NCBI GenBank assembly: GCA_905250125.1
Contig: CAJNOL010000569.1
Coordinates: 1 to 64,000, forward strand
DNA length: 64,000 nucleotides
Source of the DNA: Rotaria sordida
Taxonomy: Eukaryota > Rotifera > Eurotatoria > Philodinida > Philodinidae
Direction of reading: 5' to 3'
The translations under genes and the position numbers were made by a program. Under the pieces are notes generated by a model that was not told where the DNA came from, searched no databases, and worked only from the letters and a program-made list of their open reading frames with translations. This document shows positions 23,241-34,594 of this stretch, piece by piece; within the stretch, counting starts at the first letter, position 1; the number at the start of each line of letters is the position of its first letter.

Positions 23241-25313
23241 AGTACACACACATGTAACGGTAATGAAGTGAGTTCAGTAAAAACTATACTTTAATAGTTT
23301 TATAGTAAAGAAATACTGAAAGAAAATGAACAATGATCATAGTGATGACGCTTATTTTTTATTCAAATTAAGTTTAATCATCGATTGTTATAGGATTCTA
23401 TTATAGAATGCAACGTTGCGTGCAATTGTTCACTATCTACATTGGTTCTTATTTCTTTCTTCCATCCTTCCATTACTTTCTTTATTGTTATCAACTTATC
23501 TACATAGAATATATATCAGTTTTTCTATTCATTTCTCGTTTTTAAAATAAACTAATAACAGAGAAAGACACATGACGACGACTATTGATCTACTAGCTGA
23601 TATCAATGATTCACTACATCATTTCTAAAAAAGAATCCATTGATGCACTTGTTGAAATCATTTTTATAAATGAGACCATTAAAAAAATAATTGCATAGAA
23701 AAATTAGGCATATCTTACAATATTATTATATAATATTTTTCTCGTGACCATTTTAATTTTCTCTATTTCTTTTTTAGTGTCATTAACTGATGTCATCTTT
23801 AATATAAATAACCAAACTCGAAAAATAAATCAAAATAATTGATGTGGCTAATACAGACGACTTAAGTGCACTTACAAACACATGTGTCCAACATCTTGAT
23901 TCAAATCTAAGAGTTTTTGAATAATTAAAAAAATGTTTATACACTTTTGTAGTATAACATTCTGCCTCTGTCAGAGATAATTAGCACAGAGCGTCATCTA
24001 TCCATTTTTCTAAAAAGAGTCAGCATAATATTTAGCAGAAATTATTACTGATATTACGCTGACTCTGAATATATATAGGTATCATTACATGGCTCAAGTC
24101 TAAAAAATATTCATACAGTGCATTTAGAAATAACCACTAAAAGATAAGATAAGCACATTCATTTCATCAGTCAGTAAATTATACGGTCCATTCAGCTCCT
24201 CCGATAAAAGGAGCTTAAAGAAATGTATATCTTTTCTTGTTATATTTCTCAGTTTACGATAGAGCAGGTACTCTGCAAAGCTCGTGTTATTCCTTTATTG
24301 TTTTTCTCGGCTGACGAAGAAATCTCTCCAGATGAACTCTTCTAATTTCAATGATAATCAGGACAAAAAAAAGAAGGAACAAATAATAGAAGTAAAATTA
24401 TGTAAATTATAAATTTCTACCAATTATTATAATTTATCTTCTTTATATTTAGCACCTGGAATTAATAATGATTCATTTTTCATCGGTGTTCTGTGGTTTC
24501 ATAACCTTATTTCTTGAAACATTCTAAACNNNNNNNNNNNNNNNNNNNNNNNNNNNNNNNNNNNNNNNNNNNNNNNNNNNNNNNNNNNNNNNNNNNNNNN
24601 NNNNNNNNNNNNNNNNNNNNNNNNNNNNNCAGTTTTATTTCTATATGGAAATTAGTATATGATTTATTGCTAGAAGAATAAAAGTAAAACAAGTTTTAAT
24701 TAATCAACAAAAAAGTGAAATATTATTGTTAGCGAGAGTGTTCTGATGTCAACAGAAGATTAATTGAAATAATTTCTGCTAAAGTTCACTGAATTTTTAG
24801 GAGAATTAGTATGCAGAAAAAAAAACCAATAAAACGCTGTGGAAAAAAGAAAATTTTCCAAGATTGGAGGAGTCATTTCTCACTCTGAACACCCCTGATT
24901 GTTAATATAATATGATTATTCACAAATTTTTACTAGACGAATCCGAAAAATTGAAAGACAACAGGCTTTATAAAAATAAAGTTGACGGTGCTCAGAAATA
25001 TCCAAACCTGAACTCTTTAGATAGTTTCCGAACTCGAGTTGGAACTCGGACTCACTGCATACATATTTTGAATTATTAATACACGAATCAACAACATAAA
25101 GCAAGGAGTTTGAATATTATATTCTTTATTTATCTTTCTGGATTCGTTGACTTTTTAATTGAAACAACGAATAAGATCAACTTATTGATTATAATTTGTT
25201 GATTACAATTCAAATATAGGTCGGAAAACAAACACAATCCATTTATTTATTTTCAAGAAAAAAAAAATGTTTGATTACATTAAAAAAATCGAAAATAAAT
25301 GAATAGAAAATAA
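23241..25313. other. Gene-free stretch including an assembly gap
   Basis: No supported gene. The run of 100 N bases at 24530-24629 prevents reading across its centre. Sequence on both sides is AT-rich without recognisable domains. Confidence 0.45.
24530..24629. other. Assembly gap (100 N)
   Basis: Exactly 100 unknown bases, the conventional placeholder for a gap of unknown size, so the distances across it are not reliable. Confidence 0.99.
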
Positions 25314-26369
25314 TTAAGATTTTCGAATTGTAATTTCAATAACTTTGAATTTTGTTAAAGTTTGTTCAGTCCATGTAATATTAACATGTCCATCAGATTG
25401 ATTATTTTTGGCAAGTAAACATGTTCGATTTTTTTCTAAAGTTGTTTCTATATCGTTGTTAATAGTATTAATAGGTATGTGACCATTAATATTAATATTA
25501 ATTTTTTCAATTTGTTCTATAATTGACCACCAAAAAGTATTGAAATAATCAATGAATGTTTCATGTAAGAAATGATTATAATAATTAAAATAAAAATTTT
25601 TTAGCAAAGGCATTATTTTATGTAAATATTTGAAACAATCCGATGTACAAGAACCATTTTCTAAATTAAGTTTAATTATTTCAAGTTCTGGAAGAATAAA
25701 TAATGGTTCAGCAAATAATGATACTCGATCAGATTTAGAATAAGAACCACAAATTTCAAGTTGGTTTAATTTTGGCATATGACTTAAAAGTAAATTAATA
25801 ATTGAATGATTTACATTATGAAAGAAAACGATAAACAATTTTTTAATATTACTATTTGTACCTAAACGATAATTAATATCGACCACTACTTTTCTAAGTA
25901 ATAGATGACATATACGTAAAGTAGGAACAGCAAGTATAGCTTCAAGTAACATTTGATTTGGTATACACTTTATTGAAAGATATTCAAGACAATGAAATTT
26001 TCTTAAAGCTATACAAATATATGGTATATCTCGTGGATATATCATAATTGATAAACTATGTAATTGAATAAGTTTTTTAACATGCCAACGAAGAAATTGA
26101 GGAAAAAAATCATGTTCACTTTGACTAGTTGCTTGTAGAAAACGAATACGATTGAGTATTGAATCAGACCAATAAGGATTAATTGGATATTGCAAATGAT
26201 TATTATCATTTTCTCTTAATTGAAGATAAAATGAAATATAATTAGAAGAAAGTATTTGATTATAAAAATTATTTAAATTTTGAAATGCATAAAAAAGATC
26301 ATGTGCTTCTAAATGACGAAAAACTAATAACCATATTTCAATTGGTAATTGTTCAGCATGTGTAATCAT
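25314..26369 (-). CDS. F-box protein (intact, single exon)
   Basis: A single uninterrupted 351-codon frame. The F-box lies at residues about 5-45 (LPIEIWLLVFRHLEAHDLF), which would bind Skp1 and place a target on an SCF ubiquitin ligase. The rest is leucine- and isoleucine-rich with repeated short segments (LEYLSIKCIPNQ, LLSHMPKLNQLEI) that look like a degenerate leucine-rich substrate-binding region. The target is unknown. It is a paralogue of the broken copy at 2141-3202, with the same order of blocks, in the same orientation 23 kb away. The lack of introns contrasts with most genes here and may reflect retro-duplication or an intronless family. The start is the only ATG ahead of the F-box. 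The stop is 273 bp from the stop codon of the next gene. Confidence 0.85.
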   Translation of the reverse strand: MITHAEQLPIEIWLLVFRHLEAHDLFYAFQNLNNFYNQILSSNYISFYLQLRENDNNHLQYPINPYWSDSILNRIRFLQATSQSEHDFFPQFLRWHVKKLIQLHSLSIMIYPRDIPYICIALRKFHCLEYLSIKCIPNQMLLEAILAVPTLRICHLLLRKVVVDINYRLGTNSNIKKLFIVFFHNVNHSIINLLLSHMPKLNQLEICGSYSKSDRVSLFAEPLFILPELEIIKLNLENGSCTSDCFKYLHKIMPLLKNFYFNYYNHFLHETFIDYFNTFWWSIIEQIEKINININGHIPINTINNDIETTLEKNRTCLLAKNNQSDGHVNITWTEQTLTKFKVIEITIRKS

Positions 26370-26642
26370 TCTTCTTTATTATTATTATAAAATAATCCGG
26401 AACAAGAAAAGAAAATTAAGAATATCAATAAATCTTAATACGTGACTTTTTTTTCTTTCGCATAGAAAAATTTTCTTTTTTTTTTTTTTTTTTAAATAAA
26501 AACAAAGACTAAAGAAATTGTAACTAGGTTTTTTTATTTTCTTCTTTTTCTTGTTGCCACACTGGCTGTCAGAGTCTAACAAAAAAAAACAACAACAACA
26601 ATAATGGAAGTGAAACAAATAAAAACAACAATGTTTCATTAA

Positions 26643-29600
26643 TTAATCGGAATCATCTTTATTTTTTTTCTTATGTTTTTTATGTTTTTTTTCACTGGTT
26701 GCTGATTCACTTGGTGTCTAAAAAAACAAATGGAAAAGGGAAAAATAATTTTTTTTTTAAAAATGATTTTCTTTAAATTTACTGAATATTCTGCCAATGT
26801 TGATTCTTCCATAGTTGATGTTATTTGCATTTGATTATCATCATCTTCAGTTTTTTGTTTTTTTTCTTTTTTCTTCTTTTCTGATTTTGATTCATCTAAT
26901 GACATTGTTGATAAATTGGATTCATCAAGTGGTCGCTAAAATATTTTTATTATATTTAATAACAAAATACAAAAATTTTATTTTTATTAAAATTTACTTT
27001 TGAAGCTGGTGGTGTAGCACTAACATCAAAGAGCATTTCTCGCCAATTTTTTGGTGTCTGTTCTGTTGGTTTACCAAATTTACCTAAAATACCATCTTTA
27101 ATCATTAATTTCTTTTTTGATGCCTAAATAAACAAATGAAAATAAGATAAGATTTTTATTTTTTCGTTTTGATTTATTTATATTATTAAACTTACTACTG
27201 GTCCATAACCCCATTTTCTTGGATATGTATCACGTTCCATAACAACACGTTTTATTTTTGCTGCTATACCATGATCACATGTTGCCATTGTTGCTGTTGT
27301 CATTAAAGCAATACCTAATGCAACGGCTTCACCTTTTGTTGTTGTTATAACAATTTGTTCATTTAATTCAATTCCATCTTCATAACGAAGTACACCAGGT
27401 AATAATAATTTAGCACCATAACAAACTGCATTTACCTGTTTGTTTGTTTTTTGAAAATCACAAAAATAATAAAACAAAATCAATAAAAGATATTTAAAAA
27501 AAAACACATACTGCACTATCTTTAATAATAATACGTTTATGTGATACAAGTAATGCTTCTAATGGTTTAACAACACGACGAAGATAACTTTCATCTTTAT
27601 TATGCATATAAGCATATGTTGCATCAATTACATCATGCATTGTTACCATACCTACCTAATAAAAAAAACAAAAAAATTTTGTGTGTATTCAATTCTAAAC
27701 TTGTCTTCTAAAGATTTGCAATACATATTTCTGCACAAAATGGTAAATTCTTTGAGGATTAAAAAATAATTTAGACTTTTTCTTTTGATTCTTTTTTTCT
27801 ATGATACCAAGCATTTAACTCAAAACTAAATAGTCATTTCAATAGCCAATAAACTTCTCTAAAAACAAAAATTAAACACAGTCGTTTTCAAGCTCTAGAC
27901 GACTGTGCGAAAATTAGTTTTTTTTAAGAGTATTCTCTTAAAGAGAATAAAATGACGGGTTGCCGAATTTTCTATAAAAGTTATAAGCATTACAAAGAAA
28001 AACGTTTTTTTTTTTTGCAATGTTATGATATATTTCATTTTTGCCGATACTTAGAACTTTTATAGAAAATTCGGCAACTCGTCATTTTATTCTCTTTAAG
28101 ACGATATTCTTATAAACTAATTTTTACAAAGTTTTTTTTTTAACTCGAAAACTACCGTATTTGATATTGAGAAATTTTTCTTTCATATTCGTCCATCTAT
28201 GAAATACATTTGATAGAGAACTTCATTGAATACTTAAACAACTGTTTAGCTTTGAGTTAAATACAAAAATACATTGGTATTTTTTTTACTAATACTGTAG
28301 AATTACAAAATGAACTTTTTGAGGAATAGTTTAAATCTAATTGATGAACATTGGTTGAAATACTTATAATTAAAAACTAGAAGTGCTACATTACTATTAT
28401 TTAGCAATAGGTAATTATTATTATTATTTATTGCTTTGCTTTTACTGTCTTCAGTTCAGCCACACTCACATTCAAAAAGGAAGAAGAAAAATCAATATAG
28501 CAAGGTATTATGAAGTAGATGGCCTACTATCAATCCTGAGAAATTCTAAAAACTTAAAGAATTCTGCTATTCATATCTTAATATTTCTTCTATCAATAAT
28601 GCATAAATATTGAAAAAAATAAAATCTAACGTTATCATAATGTGTTAGTATGAAAGTGGAAATCGAATCGATTAAAATTATTTTTCTTACTGCTTCTGAT
28701 TGAATACCAGATCGAACACGACGTAATTCTTGCATAATACCACCGACACCAAGTAAAAGGCCCATATGAACACATAATGTTCGAATATAAGTTCCAGCTT
28801 CACAACTAACCCAAAAAATACCTAAAAAATATTATAAATTTTCTTTGTTTTTTTTTTCTCAAAAAATAAAAATAAATTTTACCAATATTTCGTCGTTGAT
28901 CAAATTCTAATAATTTACTTTCATAAACAGTTCGAATACGTAATTGTCTTTTAACTGCAGCTATAACAGGTGGTTTTTGAAAAACGGCACCAGTTAAAGA
29001 TTCAAGTGTCTAAAAATTTAAATAACTTTTTGAATATTAAAAAAAAAAAATTTTTTTGTTTTTTGACAATTTACACGTTCAACTTTTTTGATATCATCAA
29101 TTGGCGAATGAAAACGTACAACACCAATATATTCTTTTCCAGCTGATTGTTGAGATTTAACAAGACGTGTTGCACGTTCAATACAAACAATTAAACAACC
29201 AGATACTTTAGGATCTAATGTTCCTGAATGACCTGTTTTTGATACTGGTAATGCTTTACAAAGTATACGTTTAACCCATGCAACAACTTCATGTGATGAT
29301 GGATTTACTGGTTTATCCAAATTAATAAAACCTGATCTAAAAATAGATATATTATTATTTCTTAGAAGACTTTGTTTTTTTTTTTTGGTTATTGATTTAC
29401 TTAATATAATCTTCAATAGGTCGTTGTAACGGTGAACAACCTTCAGCAATGGCTAAAAAAGAAAAATTATTTGTTTTTTTTTATTTAAAAAAAAAGTTCA
29501 TTTTCTTACGTGTATAATGATTCGAACGAACGTTTAAACGATCGAAATTCTAATTAAAAAATAAAAACGTAATAAAATAAAAGAACAAAAAAAATAGAAT

Positions 29601-29783
29601 TTTGAAAATTACCTTAAGAAGAAGTGGCCAATCTGCGGTATTTAATTTTCCAGCAGTTGTTGATGGTTCAACAAAAAATTTACCTTGATGCTGAATATCC
29701 TAATAAGAGAAAGAAAAAAAAAATAATAATAAGATTAACGAAAGACTTAATAACAGACTTACAGCAATACTTTTGTTTGCCAT
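26643..29783 (-). CDS. DKC1: Dyskerin, H/ACA snoRNP pseudouridine synthase
   Basis: Twelve exons (29763-29783, 29613-29699, 29510-29549, 29401-29452, 29075-29336, 28883-29009, 28691-28821, 27512-27655, 27196-27435, 26998-27123, 26783-26935, 26643-26717) close in phase to 485 residues (human about 514). Dyskerin converts uridine to pseudouridine in rRNA and snRNA under H/ACA guide RNAs and also stabilises telomerase RNA, in nucleolus and Cajal bodies. The order is: N-terminal DKCLD region ([15 protein letters not shown]), TruB catalytic domain with Asp108 in [30 protein letters not shown], then the PUA domain ([37 protein letters not shown]) and a lysine-rich nuclear tail. Introns are about 57-75 nt except intron 7 (1035 nt), which carries a foldback. 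The first exon encodes only seven residues. Confidence 0.97.
27812..28263. repeat. Foldback element (about 450 bp) in DKC1 intron 7
   Basis: ATTTAACTCAAAACTAAA at the left mirrors TTTAGCTTTGAGTTAAAT at the right. The best-preserved inner arms are CCGAATTTTCTATAAAAGTT and its near complement AACTTTTATAGAAAATTCGG, about 60 nt apart. It accounts for nearly all the excess length of this intron. Vertebrate DKC1 introns host snoRNAs, but I could not identify H/ACA boxes here. Confidence 0.85.
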
Positions 29784-32700
29784 TGACAAAACGAAATAAA
29801 TCACTTAACTAAAGTAAAACAAAAACAGAAATTTGAAATTTCACTGTATAATTGTTGTAGATGGTCAATTAGGTGCAATCGAAAACTTCTGAAGGAGAAC
29901 AATGGGAATCTTCTCGATATGATTAGATCATAACGAATAGGAATGAAGATTAAGATTTATAGAGGATGATATTATGTTTATTTTAACAAGTTTTTCTTAT
30001 TTAGAATTAGAAAATAGTTTTAAGAAATAAAATTCGAATTTATCTCTTACTCAAACTTATCTTTTTATAATCAAACGAAGATTTATGACGCAGACTGACA
30101 TCTATATATGTAAGATTTTAATATTCTGTTAGTTGATAAATTCTATTACTAGATCAATAAAAATAAATTGGTATAATTTAACTAGATAAATCTGAAATTC
30201 TTTGTTTCTGAAGTTTCTGGAAAATGGCTCATCAAAACAAACAAAAATTTGAAATTTTCAAAGCAGGTAAATCTTAACGAGTAGAGCAAAAATTGTCATA
30301 GACTCAAACTTCCTAAGTGCTATCTTCTATGAGATACTAGGATCATAATGGCGAAAAAATGGCATATTCATGTCTCCGAGATGTTATGCTCGATTGAGCT
30401 GAGCATTTTTTACAGACACAAGACACTATCAGCAGAACGATAAAAAAAATACTCATCGCAAACAGTATATAACATATGTAAAAAAAATCGCACCTCAATC
30501 GGATGTACTAGGCCGGAGGGACGGATGTAGAGCCCGGGCTCGGGACCAACCCGACGAACTCTAAACGAAGGCGTTTCTGAAGTTTTTTGTTTTCATGAAA
30601 AAGTTGATTTGAGAAAGATGCGAAACACTGTACAGTACTTTAGATTCACGCTTCGTTGGCTTAAATACTTTTCTCCTTCCATCAGATTGTTGATAGATTT
30701 TGAGCAATGTATTACGTTTTTTTGTATCAATGCCAATAATTGTCTCCAGTTTCGACAGCTAATAATAACAAATTCTCAATTAAGCAGACTTAGAAAATGT
30801 TTTTGAGAAAACATTGAATTTTGTACAAGTGAAGAAGAATTATTCAAAAAAATCTGAAGCAGATTAACTACGATCTGCCAAAATTTTCCTTTATCTTCGA
30901 CGACTAAGATTGCATGTCTATTAAATATTTTCAACAGTGAAGAAGATCACAATGGAAAATCTTTTTTTTTTTTCTGTGAAAAATTTCTGCTTCGCTAGTA
31001 AATTTATTTTTCCGATAAATCAGATTAGAATTTCTTCTTTCAAATGTTGCATAGTTTTTTTTTTTTGACCTGCATCGTTTTTACTCGGTACAAAATATGA
31101 GTTCAATAAAAGAAACACTAATTATATTTCATCTAAGTAAAATTTTTGTTTCACTTTTAATTTCCAGATGAAATGCTTATAAAAAATATTAAGTTCATCT
31201 TACAATCAAAAGATTCCGCCATCTATGACTGATTACTATTATTAATTTTTCACGTATGTTCTTTCATCAAGAAAAAAACAAAGCACTTACGTTATTTCTA
31301 TTTTAAACATTTATACTCTTGCAACAATATGATTAAAATACAGAATATTGTTTGAAGTATATGTAAAGAATTGAATACAAATAGAAATCTTTACAACATT
31401 TTGATATATAAATAGTCGTAGTTAATAATAATCAGTCATCTGAAAAATTACTTTTTGTCTTAAACTAGAATCTTATATGATCAAAATATGAAGTGAAGAT
31501 TTCGTAAAGAGCTGAAATCTTGTTCTTGTTAATTTTTTTTTATTTTGAATATTTTCTCTTTAATGTTATAAATGAAATTACAGAAATATGAAAATTCATT
31601 GGGAAAAGATGACAGCTGCAAGTTATTAAACCTTGATGCTGGAATCCTTTTTTAATTGCTTCTTTCTCGAGGTATTTTTATTTTTTATTGTATCAAAAGA
31701 AATGAAAGCTTTAGTTACTCTTTGACATACATCTTATGTGTCATAAAAACAAAAAAAGAGAAATTAATATTGTTTTTCTCTCCAGGCTAATGTGAGAAGG
31801 TATATTTCGTTGTAATTTCATTTGATAAACAATACTTCGAGTGTTAATTAATATAATCGATATATATATATATATAAAGTCATTCTATACATACTTTTAG
31901 TTTTCATTCTATTTATGTAATTTGTATTTTTTTTCTTGACAATAAGCTCGTGACAGTAATATTATAAAACTGGATTATTTATTTCCTGAAAATAGCTACA
32001 GTATATAGACATAGAAAGATTTGTTTATTGCCATCGGCTCAGTATTAGTTTTGCCGATCTTATTGATGAACAAAAAAGAAAAAAAACAAAGAAAGTTTGT
32101 TCTGTAAATCGAATTTTTTTTTTCAATTATATGTTGGATATTTCATCAGAGAGAAATAAAATCTATGTCCGAAATTGATAAATAAAGACAACTAGTAAGA
32201 TTTATCATATATTCAATCTTGATTATTTCATATCTTTTCCAAGATGAAATTGTTTCTTACTTTATTTGTATAAAATATTTATTTTTAAATGTTCATTCAT
32301 GCAAAAAATGTACTTAATAAAAATTGACATGAGCTTGATCTTATAATAGAAGAATGTTTAAGTAAATATAAACAAAATAACTGAATATAAAAAAAAAAAG
32401 AAATTCTTGAAAATCCTTTTGAATCTCATATAATATCTATGCGAGAATTTTTCTCAATAAGTCAATATCCATGAAATACTAAAATTTCAGTTATTCTTTA
32501 ACATTTAACAGCTCTATATTGATTAAAATAATTGTAAAATGACATATTTTATGTATACAAAAAAAAGTTTTATTTATTTTTAGCAAAAAAAAAATTCTTT
32601 TAGGACATTCCTATCGTTGCTGTAAAAAGTCGAATGATTCTAAACAAAAAGGTTAATAGACAGATGTATCCTTTTTCTTTTTCCCTTTATGCTTAATTAA

Positions 32701-33116
32701 ATAGTTTTTCAATCATGTTGGCATTCTCCTTCTTAAGATAAAGATTTTTTAAAAACTCTCGTGACGTTAATAAAAGGAGCTTAACAACACGTTCGTTTCT
32801 ATGTAAGATAATTAATAATTCAGTACGAAGAAAAAAAAAAAAGAAGTTAGTTTAAAAAAAAAAAAAAAAAAAGGAATCTGCGTAACATGAATCTTCTTTT
32901 TTTTTAATGTAAAACATCACGAACAGGATATCAAAAAGAAAATTTTTGTCGTAAAAGCTAAAATTTTTTAAAATAATTGTTCTCTCTTCAAGGTCAATTT
33001 TTTTTGGCATTTATTCCTAACTATAAAGATCTACTTGATTTTAATAATAAAATAAATTGTAAATGATAATGTTCTTGAGCGATATTTTTATTAGAAACAA
33101 TAAATAAACAATAATA
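29784..33116. other. Gene-free stretch between DKC1 and the globin gene
   Basis: No supported gene. A GC-rich patch at about 30505-30560 (containing AGCCCGGGCTCGGGACCAAC) stands out from the AT-rich surroundings and may be a decayed transposon end. Long A and T runs occur at 32820-32875. TA repeats occur at about 31858-31876. Confidence 0.45.
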
Positions 33117-33849
33117 TCATGATATAGTTTTGGTTGATGTTGGTGATATAAATTGATTTGTTATTAAAGTAAATAATTTTATCCATGTTAATTCATGTTT
33201 TATTGTCCATTCATTTCGATTTTGATACATTAAATTTTTTAAACAATCAATAAAACATTCACATATGATCTAAAAAAAAAACAAAATATATATAAAATAA
33301 ATATATCGAATTAATTTACATCAACATGATCTTGTTTTATTTTATATTGTACATGTTTTTCAGCTATACGATGAAAATATTCATCAAGTATACTATCATT
33401 ACTATTTGGTGTTGTCACACGTGTTACCATAATCATAATTAATTGATCAATTTTATCTAGAATTTTATAACCATGTTGTTTATACCATTGTTTCCATATT
33501 AAATCTGTATCTAACATTGAATCATTCTCAGCAAATGTTAAATTATTTCTTTGATCAATAATAAGTGCATTTTGCCAATAACTAATTAATGATGAATTTT
33601 TTTCTAATGCTCTAAATTTAAAAAAAAAAAGAAAAAGATAGAAGATATGATTTAATAAATTCAAATTAATTTTTCTTACCTTGCTACAATATCCTCACCT
33701 AATTTTTTTAAATTATTTTGTTTAACTAATACCCATACTTCTTTTAATTTTAGTCTTTCGTCAATTGTAAATATACGATTATGATTTGTTTCCATATGCT
33801 CGGCTGGTTTTATCGCTGTTGGAGGTCCAATTGATGGTGCACATCCCAT
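33117..33849 (-). CDS. Globin with N-myristoylation-type N-terminus (globin X/neuroglobin-like)
   Basis: Three exons (33680-33849, 33320-33611, 33117-33269) give 204 residues in phase. The protein begins MGCAPS, the pattern for N-myristoylation of Gly2 and palmitoylation of Cys3 seen in membrane-bound animal globins. The fold follows: helix A (ERLKLKEVWVLVKQN), helices to a candidate distal His103 (E7, KQHGYKILDKID), proximal His143 (F8, AEKHVQYKI), and GH helices (CECFIDCL, WTIKHELTWIKLF). The E7-F8 spacing is 40 residues against about 30 usually, explained by an insert (TTPNSND) between helices E and F. It would bind haem, perhaps hexacoordinate, at a membrane. The family call is from motifs and remains to be confirmed by profile search. 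Confidence 0.75.
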
Positions 33850-34594
33850 ACTTTTTTTTTATAGACTAGATTTTCTTGTTTGTTAGATTTCAAGTAGCTA
33901 ACGTATGTAAAAAGTCACAGAAAACTAAGCATCATACAAAAAAAAAAGAGAGGGGATTTTTCTTTCTCTCTTCACTAATTTTCTTCTCGAGAGTATCTAA
34001 TTGTGAAATGAATGCATAATGATGCTTCTTATCTTTGTCTTTTTCTGTGATAGAAGTCATCCTTCACTATTTCCTTTCTTTTTTCTATCGTTCTTTTTTT
34101 TTTTCTAGAGAGGTTTCTCATCATTTTTTCAGTAGAAAAATATGTAGAAGAAATAAACTCTAGAAATAATCTAGTGTAATATTATTAATGCAAGACTGAT
34201 TTAGTTTTATTTTTATTTTCTTTTTTTTTTTTATTGAGTAAAAACTGGTTATAGAATACGATCAAAAAACAATGAAAAAAACACATATCAGGTTATTATT
34301 TTAAATATTTTTCTAAATATTAGAATCAAATAAACTATGAATACTAATTCAATACAAAAAAAATTTGATTCTTTTCTTATATTACGGAAATAAATTTATT
34401 CTAGAAGATGTTTAATTAAAATTATTGTAATATGTTTAACATAACAATATATTCAAATTTTGATCAAAAAAAAGAAAAAAACAAATAAAATGAACAATAT
34501 TTATAAAACAAAAAGATTGCCGCCATAAAATAAATATATTGATAATATAAACTTTGTTTGCTACTACTACTGCTTGTCTAATTAAATATTGATA
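33850..34594. promoter_or_regulatory. Shared upstream region of globin (-) and CFAP157 (+)
   Basis: The 745 bp between two divergent start codons must contain both promoters unless the UTRs are very short. It is AT-rich with poly-A/T runs. No TATA element or known ciliary X-box could be assigned with confidence. The ACSS3 transcript probably also ends in this region, because a minus-strand AATAAA lies at about 34395-34400. Confidence 0.4.
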
